64,000 nucleotides of DNA from Metellina segmentata (lineage: Eukaryota; Arthropoda; Arachnida; Araneae; Tetragnathidae), in the NCBI GenBank assembly GCA_947359465.1, contig OX375883.1, forward strand, positions 93,522,411-93,586,410. Reading direction: 5' to 3'. The notes under the pieces are model-generated. The model saw only the letters and a list, made by a program, of their open reading frames with translations, was not told the DNA's origin and did not search any database. Of this stretch, positions 10,970 to 21,370 are shown piece by piece; the first letter of the stretch is position 1, and every line of letters starts with the position of its first letter. The translations under genes were made by a program, and so were the position numbers.

Positions 10970-11302
10970 GCCGACCAACCAGCATAGTGGTTAAGGTGTT
11001 AGCCTCTAGATCGGAAGTTTTCTGGTTCTAATCCGGGTCCGGGCATGGATGATTATAAGCGTGTGGTGTAGAGGCGGCTGGTGCACCTTAAATCTGTCGT
11101 GGCCGAAAGTCCTCACGTTGGGTTGGTGTGGATGTTTGGAGAGTGGGGTGCCATCTCATGTGTTGCCTCGTCATCTGACCGTGGATCAAAATTACGAGGT
11201 GTTGTCCTCGGGTCTTTCCCTTAAGGGACTGATCCCGGACCGTCGGCAATAGCCCGTTGTGTTGCTCTAGTACGACGTTAAATAAAATTACCATTACCAT
11301 TA
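10970..11302 (+). repeat. tRNA-derived SINE, family A (array copy 2)
   Basis: Full-length family A copy starting CCGACCAACCAGCATAG and ending TACCATTACCATTACC. It directly follows copy 1, and copy 3 begins within or at the end of its tail. Confidence 0.9.
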
Positions 11303-11634
11303 CCAACCAACCAGTGTGGTGGTTAATGTGTGAGTCTCTATATGGGAAAGTTCTTGGTTCCAATCCGGTTCAGTGTATGGATGTTTGTATGCGTATGGTG
11401 TAGAGTCGGTTGGTGCACCTTACATATGTCGTGGCCGAAAGTCCTCACGTTGGGTTGGTGTGGATGTATGGAGAGTGGGGTGCCATCTCATGTGTTGCCT
11501 CGTCATCTGACCGTGGATCAAAATTACGAGGTGTTGTCCTCGATTCTTTCCCTTAAGGGACTGATCCCGGACCGTCGTCAATAGCCCGTTGTGTTGCTCT
11601 AATACGACGTTAACTAAAATTACCATTACCATTA
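11303..11634 (+). repeat. tRNA-derived SINE, family A (array copy 3)
   Basis: The head is CCAACCAACCAGTGTGGTGG. The body is almost identical to copy 2, and the head is almost identical to copy 4. The 332-bp period of copies 3 and 4 indicates local tandem duplication rather than a separate retroposition. Confidence 0.9.
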
Positions 11635-11912
11635 CCAACCAACCAGTGTGGTGGTTAATGTGTGAGTCTCTATATGGGAAAGTTCTTGGTTCCAATCCGG
11701 TTCAGTGTATGGATGTTTGTATGCGTATGGTGTAGAGTCGGTTGGTGCACCTTATATATGTCGTGGCCGAAAGTCCTCACGTTGGGTTGGTGTGGAAGTT
11801 TCGACAGTTAATTAAAAATTAACATTACCCTTTCCTTTCGGGTTTGATTTCGGACCGTCGCCAATAACTTCATGCGTTCCGTCTGTGCGACGTTATTAAA
11901 ATACCTACTTTC
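11635..11912 (+). repeat. tRNA-derived SINE, family A (array copy 4, truncated inside)
   Basis: The first half repeats copy 3. The sequence then jumps, after GTGTGGAAGTTTCGACAG, to a degenerate 3' tail (GGACCGTCGCCAATAAC, GCGACGTTATTAAAA), so the middle has been deleted or replaced. Confidence 0.75.
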
Positions 11913-11983
11913 ATTTTCAGTACTTAAATTATATCGCTAAATAGATACTTACATAGTCTTCTGCATTAATTCCGAAAAATAAA

Positions 11984-12241
11984 TAACCGGTAGAGTGGTT
12001 AAGGTGATAGCCTCTAGATAGGAAGGTTCCTGGTTTGAATCCGGGTCCGGGTATGGATTTCCAAATTACCACGCTTGCATCGTCTGTACCAAACTGTTCT
12101 TCTGGTGTTGCTTCGCCATCTGACCGTGGTTCAAAATTACGAGGTGTTGTCCTCGGATATCTCCCTTAAGGGACTGATCCCGGACCGTCGTCAATAGCCC
12201 GCTGTGTTTCTCTAGTACGACGTTAACTAAAATTACCAACA
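11984..12241 (+). repeat. tRNA-derived SINE, family A (copy 5) with target-site duplication
   Basis: A short family A copy with part of the body missing, flanked by a 12-bp duplication (CCGAAAAATAAA) at 11972-11983 and 12242-12253. It landed inside a tail fragment of another SINE: 12254-12308 continues with GACGGTCGTCAATAGCC and GCGACGTTAATTAAAA. Confidence 0.85.
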
Positions 12242-12308
12242 CCGAAAAATAAAGGACGGTCGTCAATAGCCCGTTGTGTTGCTCCTCTGCGACGTTAATT
12301 AAAATACC

Positions 12309-13651
12309 TACCTATTTACTGAAAAATAAAAATAGGTTGTTCCGTTTTGAAGGGCAGAAAATTTAATTTTAAGTATCAAAATTGTAAGCATTTTTTTAGT
12401 TTAGAAATGTGTTTTTTTTTTAAGATTATCAGCAGCTGTTGTGAAGCCTTTCATACTTCTAAAGAAAATGGAAACGAAGCGAATTACGAAGTTTTCTCGT
12501 TCGCTTTTGATGAGGGTAGATTTTACTTCCTTGTCTACATTTTTTATTCGGTCCTGTTGGAATATGTATGATCAAACCCAACGCTCTGACAAGTTTTTCG
12601 AACAGTATAAATAAATACAACTCGAAAAACTATCCACACAAAAATGGAATGGAAAACAAACATGGCATGTTTGGAATCCTACCCTTCATCCATTTGGTGA
12701 CGTTTCGTATAAGAGCCCAAAATGGAATCAAAAGATTACCCTATAAAACCTCGAGGCAAAGTCGGAAAGCTGTTTGAATAGACAAATTCGATTGTGTCGT
12801 TCATACTGACAAGTATAGTCCTTTCGATAAAAGAAATAAAAGCCGGAAACTATTTGCGGGTTTACTTTCTGAAGAGTCTAAATCCGACGCTGTTTGTCTT
12901 TTGGAAGTGGATTCCGAAACTACTTATGGGTTTCAGAAGCATTTCTCGGTTATCATACGAATTGGGAACAAAACAGACACATGGGGTTAGTTGGTGCTAT
13001 CAGGGCAAGAGTGGCTTAGGCCATAAAACCCGAAATTTATATTACTTCTTACTAAGACGTTTTACTTTTTTTATATGTACAGGTTCAAGTGGTATATAAA
13101 ATTACGAAATAACTTATTGTTGATCACTGAAAAATATATTTTTAGAATCTCCAATCATATATTGTGGATCAATAAAAACACAGGAAATGGTGCCAAGGAA
13201 ATGACATTTATTTCTGTTGCATATGTTGGTGGGTTGGACCACTCTTGCTGTTATGAACTCATTTTATTGTAGATTTGTCGGTTCGAATCTTTTTGTGAGA
13301 CTTCGTTGTTCAGTATTTCAATGTAATTGTTGTCTCAATACAAAATGATTGGATGATTTAGATTCAGAATTGGGATTAAAATCAGATGGGGATAGAATTT
13401 TGATTGGATTTGTTTTTTAATCTTTTTATGAGACTTTGTTGCTGTGGATTTCGAACCAATTTTGGTGGATTTCGGCAAAAGGGGGGACAGTACAAATCCT
13501 TTTATTCTTATGTTTTTGGCTATCATTTGAATTGGTATAAAACAGATGGAATTTTTTTAATTGTTTCGTGGGACTTCGCTGGTGTGGATATCAGAGTAAT
13601 TTTTTGTAACAATAAACAAGAGTTGAATACGGATATTGTTTTAAAAAGTAA
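12309..13651. other. Intronic DNA
   Basis: Several short plus-strand ORFs of 65-101 codons lie here, but none resembles a known family and none has convincing splice sites. No repeat family was recognised. Confidence 0.4.
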
Positions 13652-13753
13652 TACAGTAGAACCTCGATTTAACATAATCCACATTTAACGATTTCCCGCA
13701 TCTAACGTCCTTTTTAATTGGTCCCAAACAATTTCCGATACTTTCAATGTTCA

Positions 13754-14483
13754 AGGGGTCCGGGACACATTGAAAAAAATTTTTTATTAATTTATTTAGA
13801 ATTTTGAATATTTTTGTACTGATTACCCATCTAACTAATAAGCGAAATCACAACACAAATTTTTACCAAAATTATTTTTTAAATTTTAAATTAAAATTTT
13901 TTGAAAAAAAATAGGGGTCATTTTAAATTGTTAAAACACAAAATATTCTTGATCAATTTTTAAAATTCTTACAGTCAATTATTCACAAATTTATAAACTT
14001 TAATTTTGATTCAGCAATTTAAAAAATATTAATTTAGTAAAAAATAAAAAAATATTTGAATGAAAATTTTTGAAAGCTTTAAGGTACTTTTTTTTAAAAA
14101 AAAGTCATATTTTTAAAAATGAATATTTGTTTCAAATTTGCTGAATCAAAATTAAAGTATAATGTTTGAAAAAGATATATTCCAAATTTCATCCCTTTAA
14201 CTTTATCGGTTTTCGACTTATAGCAATTTGAATACAGGAAATCGTGAAAAAAATTATCATGGAGAAAAATGCATTTAAAGTTTTAAAGACAGATGTTGTT
14301 GCCATGACAACAACTGTCAAGAGTTAGATTTTCAAAACAACTCACCACAAAATTATTATATCTCTAGTTCTAATTAAGATAGAAACATGATTTAGACGTC
14401 ATTTTAAACAGAAAAACACAGAGAATTTCTTAAAATAATAAAAAAAATTCGAAAATTTGACGATTTTTGTGTCCTGGACCACC
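13754..14483. mobile_element. Probable piggyBac-like MITE
   Basis: The inverted ends are AGGGGTCCGGGACACA (left) and the complement AAGGTGGTCCAGGACACA (right). The right flank is TTAA at 14484-14487; the left flank is TTCA at 13750-13753, one base from TTAA. The interior is AT-rich without coding sequence. Its ends differ from those of the TTAA element at 563-1500. Confidence 0.5.
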
Positions 14484-14585
14484 TTAAAAAATATCGTATT
14501 TAAAGTTATTACTTGGAAATGTTTTCCACATTTAACGCTTTTTCAGCGGGGAGAACTCAAAACGATTTTCTCAAAATACTCAGAT

Positions 14586-14850
14586 ACTAGCAGGCCAGCA
14601 TGTTGTTCCCCGTGATTTCTTTTCGTGTCCTTACTAATACTGAAAACATTAAAAAGAATAAATAATTTTTTTAAAGAGTCCCACCTCTATCTGACATGAC
14701 ACGAGCATGTCGCAAATTCGCATAAAATTCGGACTTTTTGAGGTATCGATTTGGTGCAAAATGTTCCGCTGATTTCAAATCCGTCGAAATTTTTACTCAA
14801 TCTTTAACGATCGCGAAGATAGAAAATTTCAAACAGTCCTGTTTGTGTTC
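14586..14850 (-). mobile_element. Helitron-type 3' fragment
   Basis: On the minus strand the fragment shares a GTAAAAATTTCGACGGATTT segment and a GGTGGGACT segment with the Helitron at 60273-61060, and ends in CTAG followed by T at 14583-14586. No 5' end was located. Confidence 0.5.
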
Positions 14851-15110
14851 GTAAAGAATATCTTCCGTCAAATGCGTCAATTGCAAATTAGATATACTAA
14901 AAAGCTTTCAAAAATTCATATATGTGAAGCATGTTGGTTATGATTTAGCTAGTAAAAGCAAAAGGCAAACCAAAATAACAGATTTCTTTAAACAATAAAC
15001 TATTGTAAAGGAAGAAATAAAAGGCATGTTACTTAATTTGGTCTTTATTTCACGCTCTATGTTTTGTTTTCCTACGAACCGTATTTAACGTTTTCCCGCA
15101 TGTAACGTTA

Positions 15111-15925
15111 GGTACAGCTACATTCTACGTTTATGAGTGATGGCAACGGCTTGGCGATTTTTTTGGCGCTCTTCTAGTAGCGAGTTACGATAAATTAAGG
15201 CAACCCATCTTTCGTTAATGTTGTTGTGGTTTTCATGGCAACCTCAGCAAACGGAAACTTTCAGTTTTCATTTTGAATATTCTGGAAAGTTCTTCCAAAA
15301 TCCGTTAGAGTCGTTTGATTTCATTGATTCGTTTGAAATTTTTTCTTTCCTCCCATTGGTTATTTTGTTTTTAAAATATCCTTTGATTGCATTGGTCCTT
15401 TTAAATCGTTTTCTGTGATACCATTGGTCCATTTATTTGTATTTTGACGGTTGTGGAATTTTTTATTACTGTAATAGTTTTCACGATAGGATCAAAAGTT
15501 TTTTTTTTTTTAACCAATTTCGTTTTCATTATTTTTTTACGAAAGAATTTTGACGTTATCAGGTTGTTTTATTTCTTGCTTTTTTTTTCTTTTGTAAATC
15601 TTTTTCTTTTTCAACATGCACATTTTATTTAGTGTAATTGATAAGTTTCAGGGTATTCTTACCCAACATTCGTAGCTTAGTTTCTCTGCTGGTTCACAAA
15701 CGTGTTTTGATATGTGCTTGACCTTACTACTTTTTGTGAAAGTTTTTAAAAAATATACTTTTTAAAACGTTCTGAAATGTGCTTAAAAAGCGTGTTGTAA
15801 AAAGAAAGAAAGTTGTGACAGAAAAAGAGTAAGGAAATAATTATTTCCTTGGCAACTTTAGAAGTGCGCCAAAAAAATCGCCAAAACCGTTGCCATCCCT
15901 CATAAACGTAGAGTGTAGCTGTTCC
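15111..15925. mobile_element. hAT-like MITE with 8-bp target duplication (copy 1)
   Basis: Inverted ends of about 60 bp begin GGTACAGCTACATTCTACG (right end complement GGAACAGCTACACTCTACG). Flanking octamers are TAACGTTA (15103-15110) and TAACGTCA (15926-15933), 7 of 8 matching. A reverse-orientation relative is at 32050-32873. The interior has no coding sequence. The 8-bp duplication suggests the hAT superfamily. Confidence 0.8.
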
Positions 15926-16134
15926 TAACGTCATTTATTTGCGGTCCCTTGAAATACGATAAATCGAGGTTTCACTGTATTATCATATCCTATGCTTCTA
16001 ATGTGTTTAGTCTATCATCCTCAATTCCCCATGATGAGCAGAAAGAGAGAAGTAGTTCTAAATTAAAAATGTCACAAACAATTTTTAAAGTTTCAAATAA
16101 TATCTAGTTTAACAATCCTAGTGGTTTTGACATA

Positions 16135-16385
16135 ATATCTGGTCTAAGATCTCGTAAATTTTGCTAATGACAAGATATCTCGTCCAATATCTAGTCAATT
16201 TTAATAATGACGGGATATCTCGTCCAAGATCTAATCAATTTTTCAAATGCCGAGATATCTCGTCCAAGATCTAGTCAATTTTTCTAATAACGAGATATCT
16301 CGTCCAAGATCTAGTCAATTTTGAAAATGACGAGATATCTCGTTCAAGATCTAGTTAATTTTCTAATGACGACACATCTCGTCGA
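16135..16385 (+). repeat. Minisatellite with palindromic core, about 40-bp unit
   Basis: The unit combines the perfect 16-bp palindrome GACGAGATATCTCGTC with a spacer such as CAAGATCTAGTCAATTTT and TCTAATG. About five to six units are recognisable with scattered mutations. The same unit in the opposite orientation forms the array at 19840-20520, and single units occur near 8.0-8.4, 9.9, 46.2 and 57.6 kb. Confidence 0.9.
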
Positions 16386-17206
16386 TATAAAACTGCCCTA
16401 TTACAAAAAAGGAAATGAAAATCAAAAAAGTAAAACAAAATATCACTTGCGTAGAACTGGTGTTTGGAACAGATTTTTGCATCGGAGGTTGACCATCACA
16501 GGACAGTTTTCGACGAGGAGATAATCCACAGGGGGAAGGGGGGTTAGCTTCCATAATTTGTGTTCGTGTAGCAGAGAATATCCATTGAGCACCTTGCCTA
16601 ACCAATAAAACCTCAAAATTTCAATTCATCTTCTACAAGGTCGAAAAGTATCTTTCATTCTCATACAAATACCACCATTCAAACTTGTATGAAATATTTT
16701 AATGCCATGGAATTTGATGGTAGCATACATTTTGAAAGAGCAATGCGAGCTTGATTCGTTGCAGGAATCAAAATAGAATGCAAAACAATCTTCTATGTCG
16801 GGGAACGGGGACGAGCAGGAAGCGCAATTCCCTAGTTTTAAAATAAAAAGTAAGAAGGCATGCATCGTTGACCTGGCACACTTTTGGTGTCGTTGGAATC
16901 GCTCCGGAAGATATCTTGCTCTCAATTGCGACAAACCTATTCAGAGAGCACTCTCCCGCTCTTTCAATGGCTATCTGAGGCGTCTCACATTATGCTGTGG
17001 TCCTAAGATCCATCCTGTTTAACCTCAATACCAATGTGACCAAGCCTCCCCATTGCAAATTCTTGAGTGCCTGGGGTAGTCTCTGTTTCCTGGAACATCT
17101 TTTGGTGTATAACTTTGTGCAGATGAATGGACTTGTGGATTTGGTCTAGCTGGAGCTAGTCGTGGAAATTATCAACCAAAACGAAAATGGAAACCGATCA
17201 GCTTAC
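16386..17206. other. Intronic DNA, partly repeat-related
   Basis: The stretch 16386-16500 (ACTGCCCTATTA, ..CAGATTTTTGCATC) is related to 43900-44020 and appears to belong to the same dispersed repeat as the palindromic minisatellite. At 16700-17160 the sequence is less AT-rich, with ORFs on both strands (75 and 102 codons) that match nothing recognised. Confidence 0.45.
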
Positions 17207-17342
17207 CTTCAAATGTGCGGTTCCACATTTTTTGCGTCATTATTGTGCCATTCTTGACGCTGTAGCCTTCACTCAGAGTCTCATTGACTGCCAGGGAATA
17301 CAATATGACCGCATCATGGAAGGCAGTTACGTAGGTGTTCAC
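17207..17342 (-). CDS. Receptor-type guanylate cyclase (natriuretic peptide receptor-like), exon of ligand-binding domain
   Basis: A 136-bp exon encoding 45 residues plus one base: it begins VNTYVTAFHDAVILY, continues LAVNETLSEG and ends TQKMWNRTFE. The FHDAV-LLY pattern, the A-x-NETL motif and the MWNR-(S/T)-F-(Q/E)-G motif are hallmark stretches of the ANF-receptor domain in natriuretic peptide receptors. NET and NRT are potential N-glycosylation sites. Its acceptor (TTGTGTTGTCAG) and donor (GAAG|GTAAGC) are good. It joins in phase 0 to the exon at 42084-42276 and in phase 1 to the exon at 5886-5977, giving an unbroken protein. Family members bind peptides outside the cell and make cGMP inside. 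Ligand and expression cannot be told from this sequence. Confidence 0.9.
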
Positions 17343-18088
17343 CTGACAACACAAAGCGGAAAATAGAAATTAATATGTGTAAAATACAAGCATTGGTAAT
17401 CAGAAAATTACAAGTTTGATGAAAACTAGTTCCTTTCAGAATGGTGCAAGTAATAACATCCTGAAAGGAACTTGATAATTCGAATTTATGTTTATTCTGA
17501 TTTTGACAACACGTTGACCAATCCACTGTAGTTTTCTAGAAAGTCAAGGCCAGCTCTGCTTATCTCTCACGTCCGTTAAAACCTTTTTAAAAGTTTAATC
17601 TATTTTTACAATATAATGAGACATTGAGAAAAGATAAACATTATTTGGGTAAAGAATGGATCACCATGGGGTTATGCTTCAAATGGGTTAAATACCTCCT
17701 AAGGTCGTATTGGTTTTTGGCGAAAACATGCTGTCAATATTCGTCTACATTCAGATAAAAGGGATAAAGTACACTCTTTGGTCCATTACTCCATAATGAG
17801 TAACTTACACCGAATGATCTATCTATTTGCATTTGTCATACCCATTTATATCCCTAATCAGCTGTATTATTATGTTTTCATCCATGCCCATGAGTAAACT
17901 ACCAATATTGATAGTAATGATCTCAGTAGAGTAATCACTCCTATCAGTCAGAACATTTGGATACATCTGAAAGAGGACAGCTGGAATTAATGAACATAGT
18001 TTAACATTGTAAGGGTAAACAAGTTATTCAATTTATATACAACGAAAAAATCAGGAAGGAAATATTAAATATCAATGGAATTTCAAAG
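17343..18088 (-). other. Intron of the receptor guanylate cyclase gene
   Basis: Start of the roughly 24.7-kb intron. No repeat was recognised. A stretch at 17836-17970 could be read as an exon but cannot belong to this transcript in a constitutive way, because the flanking exons already join in frame. Confidence 0.5.
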
Positions 18089-19514
18089 TACACTCTAAAT
18101 CAAAATAATCGACGCACCAAGAAGGAATCCTCCGATTGCTTTGAAATTTCGTATGCAAAAATTTTGACCAAATATGCAAGTGATTAAAATTTGGTGTCCT
18201 ATGCATGAATAGTGCGATCTCCAGCGCATACGAAATGCGCATCCAGCAGATGCATATAAGGAGTTGTTCTTGAACTGTTGTTAAAAATTTCTGCTGCATT
18301 ACAATTTAGGATACCTTTCAACGACTGAAAAAATGCCTCGCCGCAGGATTCGAGCTCATTGTGAGCAACTTTCAGAGTTTGAAAGAGGTCATATCATTGG
18401 ATTAAAAGAGGCAGGTTGGGCAAATCGGAGAATCGCTCGTCATGTGAGTCAAAGCGATGCGGGGATTAGAAGATGCGGGCAAGAGTGGGTGGACAGTGGC
18501 AGATTTCAGCGTCATGATGGTAGCGGTCGACGTAGGGCCACAACAGATCGCGAGGACAGAGTGATTGTCAGATCAGCTGTCACAGCGCCTGATTCATCGC
18601 TATCAACCATCAGTCGTGCGATCCACACACGAGAGTCCACCATGACCATTCACAGACGGCTGAGAGAGCGAAATCTACACTCGTACCGACCGTTACGCCA
18701 CCTGCCACTCATGCCTGCACACTGTCCAGCCAGATTACAGTGGTGCTTGGCTGGATCAGTCTGGAATGATGCTGACTGGGGACGTATAGTCTTTAGCGAC
18801 GAATCCCGCTTCCAACTGTGTCCTGCGGATCATCGAAGACGTGTCAGGAGACGCCCATTGCAGCGTGCCGATCCTGTTTTCACTATTGCACGCCACACGG
18901 GCCCTCAACAAGGAGTTATGGTCTGGGGTGCCATTTCCCTTGATAGCCGGACCCCTTTGGTCGCCATTAGAGGTACACTAACTGCGCAGCTGTACGTTGA
19001 CGACATTCTGAGACCTGTTTTGCTACCGTTCCTTTCGCAGTACCATGGGCTTATTTTTCAGCAAAACAATGCCAGGCCACATACGGCACGTGTTGCTATG
19101 AACTGTCTTCAAACTTGTCAAACACTTCCTTGGTCAGCCAAATCACCAGATATCTCTCTCATCGATCATGTCTGGGATATGATGGGAAGGCGACTGGGAC
19201 ATAAAGGAAGGCGACTGCATCCGTTAGGGAATGTTGATGACGTAGTACGACAATTGGAGCAAATTTGGCAAGAAATACCGCAGGAGACCATCCAGGAGCT
19301 TTATCGGTCTATTCCACGCGGTGTGGCAGCTTGCATCCAGGCTAGAGGCGGATCAACACCTTATTGAGCTCGTTACTGTAACTCTCAAATAAATCATTCA
19401 ATTGTTCTGAAATTTTAATCATTTTCTATTCTGTACATAATTGTCCTATCCACCAATTTTTGTCTCCATCGGAAACTCCTTCTTGTTGCGTCGATTGTTT
19501 TGTTATAGAGTGTA
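18089..19514 (+). mobile_element. Tc1-like element, full length
   Basis: It is flanked by TA (18089-18090 and 19513-19514) and has inverted ends of about 47 bp starting CACTCTA and containing TCGACGCA-CAAGAAGGA. One long transposase ORF fills the interior. A second copy in opposite orientation is at 22359-23781. Confidence 0.92.
18333..19367 (+). CDS. Tc1-family transposase, intact frame but altered catalytic site
   Basis: This 344-codon ORF starts MPRRRIRAHCEQLSEFERG and ends ARGGSTPY, the usual length for a Tc1 transposase. Residues 1-115 form the paired helix-turn-helix domain. The catalytic domain has D156 in VFSDESRF. The second site, normally D in FQQDNARPH, is N at residue 245, and the third acidic position is D278 (SLIDHVW), 32 residues later. 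The sister copy at 22.5-23.5 kb keeps D at the second site and also has D at the third. The N substitution should abolish catalysis. The protein might still bind the element ends, which is inference. It sits inside a receptor gene intron, antisense to that gene. Confidence 0.9.
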   Translation: MPRRRIRAHCEQLSEFERGHIIGLKEAGWANRRIARHVSQSDAGIRRCGQEWVDSGRFQRHDGSGRRRATTDREDRVIVRSAVTAPDSSLSTISRAIHTRESTMTIHRRLRERNLHSYRPLRHLPLMPAHCPARLQWCLAGSVWNDADWGRIVFSDESRFQLCPADHRRRVRRRPLQRADPVFTIARHTGPQQGVMVWGAISLDSRTPLVAIRGTLTAQLYVDDILRPVLLPFLSQYHGLIFQQNNARPHTARVAMNCLQTCQTLPWSAKSPDISLIDHVWDMMGRRLGHKGRRLHPLGNVDDVVRQLEQIWQEIPQETIQELYRSIPRGVAACIQARGGSTPY

Positions 19515-19840
19515 CTTTGAGCTATAAGTATTTGCTGTATTTTAATATCGTATTTAACCCTCTGAATGATTGTCACACAAATATTCGTTATGCAACATGC
19601 AGTCTTTTCCCTTCATAACTTCTTGCCAACCTTGATTTTCTTAACAATAGTAACTTCTTTAGGTAACTTTTAACCAATACATGTAGTTATTTAGTCACTA
19701 TGCGAGTTGTGGAGGAAAACAATGCTACACATCAAAAATCTCGTGAATATTAACTCTCCTGGTGGTTGTTATGACGACCCGGTCAGTAATTTTTACTATC
19801 TACATCTAGTCAGTTTTCTAATGCTTCTGTAACTGTAAAT
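19515..19840. other. Intronic DNA
   Basis: No gene was seen. The CTCCTGGTGGTT edge near 19760 introduces the minisatellite that follows. Confidence 0.4.
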
Positions 19841-20520
19841 GATACAGTATGAACAAATCTTGATGAACGAGGTATTTCGTCATTATGAAAATTCTGAACA
19901 AACCTTAATGGCGAGGTACCTTGTCATTAGAAAAACTGACCAAATCTTGATGAACGAGGTATCTCGTCATTGTAAAAAGATGACCACATCTTGATTGACG
20001 AGATATCTCGTCAGTAGAAAATCTGACCAAATATTGTTGGACGAGGTACTTTGTCATTAGAAAAAGATGATGAAATCTTGATGAACGAGATATTTCGCCA
20101 TTAGAAAAAGCTGACCACATCTTGATGAAAGAGATATCTCGTCCATAGAAAAAGCTGACCAAATATTGATAGACAAGGTACCTCGTTATTAGAAAAAGTT
20201 GACAAAATCTTGATGGACGAGATATCTCGTCATTAGAAAAGCTGACCACATATTGATATACGAGGTACCTCGTTATTAGAAAAAGCTGACAAAATCTTGA
20301 TGAACGAGATATCTCGTCATTAGAAAAACTGATTAAATATTGAGGGACGAGGTACTTTGTCACTAGGAAAAGATGACCAAATCTTGATGAACGAGATATT
20401 TCGTCATTAGAAAAAGCTGACCACATCTTGATGGACGAGGTTACTTCGTCCTTAGGAAAAACTGACCAAATCTGGATGAACAAGGTATCTCGTAATTAGA
20501 AAACATGTCTCGTAATAGAA
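19841..20520 (-). repeat. Palindromic minisatellite array, about 43-46-bp unit
   Basis: Around fifteen degenerate tandem units each carry a version of GACGAGATATCTCGTC plus a spacer like ATTAGAAAAACTGACCAAA and TCTTGATG. The unit is the reverse complement of that at 16135-16385. A 192-codon minus-strand ORF across it is a by-product of the periodicity, not a gene. Confidence 0.92.
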
Positions 20521-20574
20521 ACCTGATATTGATCCAGTCATCACCAAAAATTCCTTCGTAATTTGGAATTCAAT

Positions 20575-20800
20575 CATCCTTCTTGATGAGGATGAATCTC
20601 GTCATTAGCAAAATTAGTCAGATTTTGATCGACGACGTATCTCCGCCATCATATCTGATTAATATTTACAATGATGAAATAAATCGTCATCAAGATATTG
20701 CCATTTTTTTAGGATGAAAATATCAAGATCTAATCAGTTTCTTCTGATGACGAGGTATCTTGTCCTTGAAGATCTGATCAGTTTTGCTAATGACGAATTC
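20575..20800. repeat. Degenerate continuation of the palindromic minisatellite
   Basis: Further decayed units occur with both orientations of the spacer (GCAAAATTAGTCAG, then AAGATCTGATCAGTTTTGCTA). The switch suggests an inverted junction between two arrays. Confidence 0.7.
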
Positions 20801-21370
20801 CTCGAACAGATAATAACCAGAAGGGGTAATAACGAACGGAAAAGATTCATTTTCAAAACAGAGACCATTGAAAGTAAAGTTCTACCTTAAAAGAAATCTT
20901 AGCCATGAGCGAAATCGTCTAAATCCCTCTGTTAAGAACTGTAATAAAGGGATTATTTTTACTAGTGTAATTTATTATGCTGTTTTTTTAAACGGCTTCA
21001 GTGTTTTGTTTTTCGTTTGAGAAAAGTATTACGCCTCCTTTATATACTAATGGTGATTATTTCAATCCACTTTAAAAAAAGACTGTTAGAAACTGCAATG
21101 TTCTTTGAATTTTTAAAATATCATTTTGTTTGTATTACTCTTTTCTAACTTTTCCATTACATATTTACAGCCTTTTGAAGAAACATACAGACTTACGCTT
21201 ACTTAAGAATACGTTAGGAATTGTTTTGTGTTATAAGCGATTTTAACAATGTAGAATTTAAAACAAAGTTATGGTGAATCTGTAAAGATAAGTAGAAATA
21301 AAAAAAGTAATAAATTTGTTTAATCGTATTAATTTGAAAAGTAATTCGGAAGCCTTCATCCCATCCTCTT
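20801..21370. other. Intronic DNA
   Basis: No gene or repeat family was recognised. Confidence 0.4.

Larger units (their letters stand above)
13654..15977. mobile_element. Tigger/pogo-like element with three nested insertions
   Basis: The ends are CAGTAGAACCTCGATTTAAC (left) and the complement of CAGTGAAACCTCGATTTATC (right), flanked by TA at 13652-13653 and 15978-15979. CAGT..AACCTCG ends with TA targets are typical of the Tigger/pogo branch of Tc1/mariner. No transposase was found. Inside lie a second TTAA-type MITE (13754-14483), a Helitron 3' piece (from 14586, minus) and an 8-bp-TSD MITE (15111-15925). Confidence 0.7.

Noticed and set aside
11088..11695. Pair of near-identical 91-codon minus-strand ORFs
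   Set aside because: They are SINE tandem copies 332 bp apart, not duplicated genes.
16795..17022. 75-codon plus-strand ORF close to the receptor exon
   Set aside because: No homology recognised, no splice sites, and opposed by an equally long minus-strand ORF.
17836..17970. Possible extra minus-strand exon with a good acceptor
   Set aside because: The residues match nothing in the receptor family, and the flanking exons already join in frame. A cassette exon cannot be excluded but is not supported.
19905..20483. 192-codon minus-strand ORF
   Set aside because: It lies entirely in the palindromic minisatellite and its repetitive translation follows the DNA period.
16135..20800. CRISPR array
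   Set aside because: The palindromic repeats have degenerate spacers that are copies of each other, there are no cas genes, and the genome is eukaryotic.
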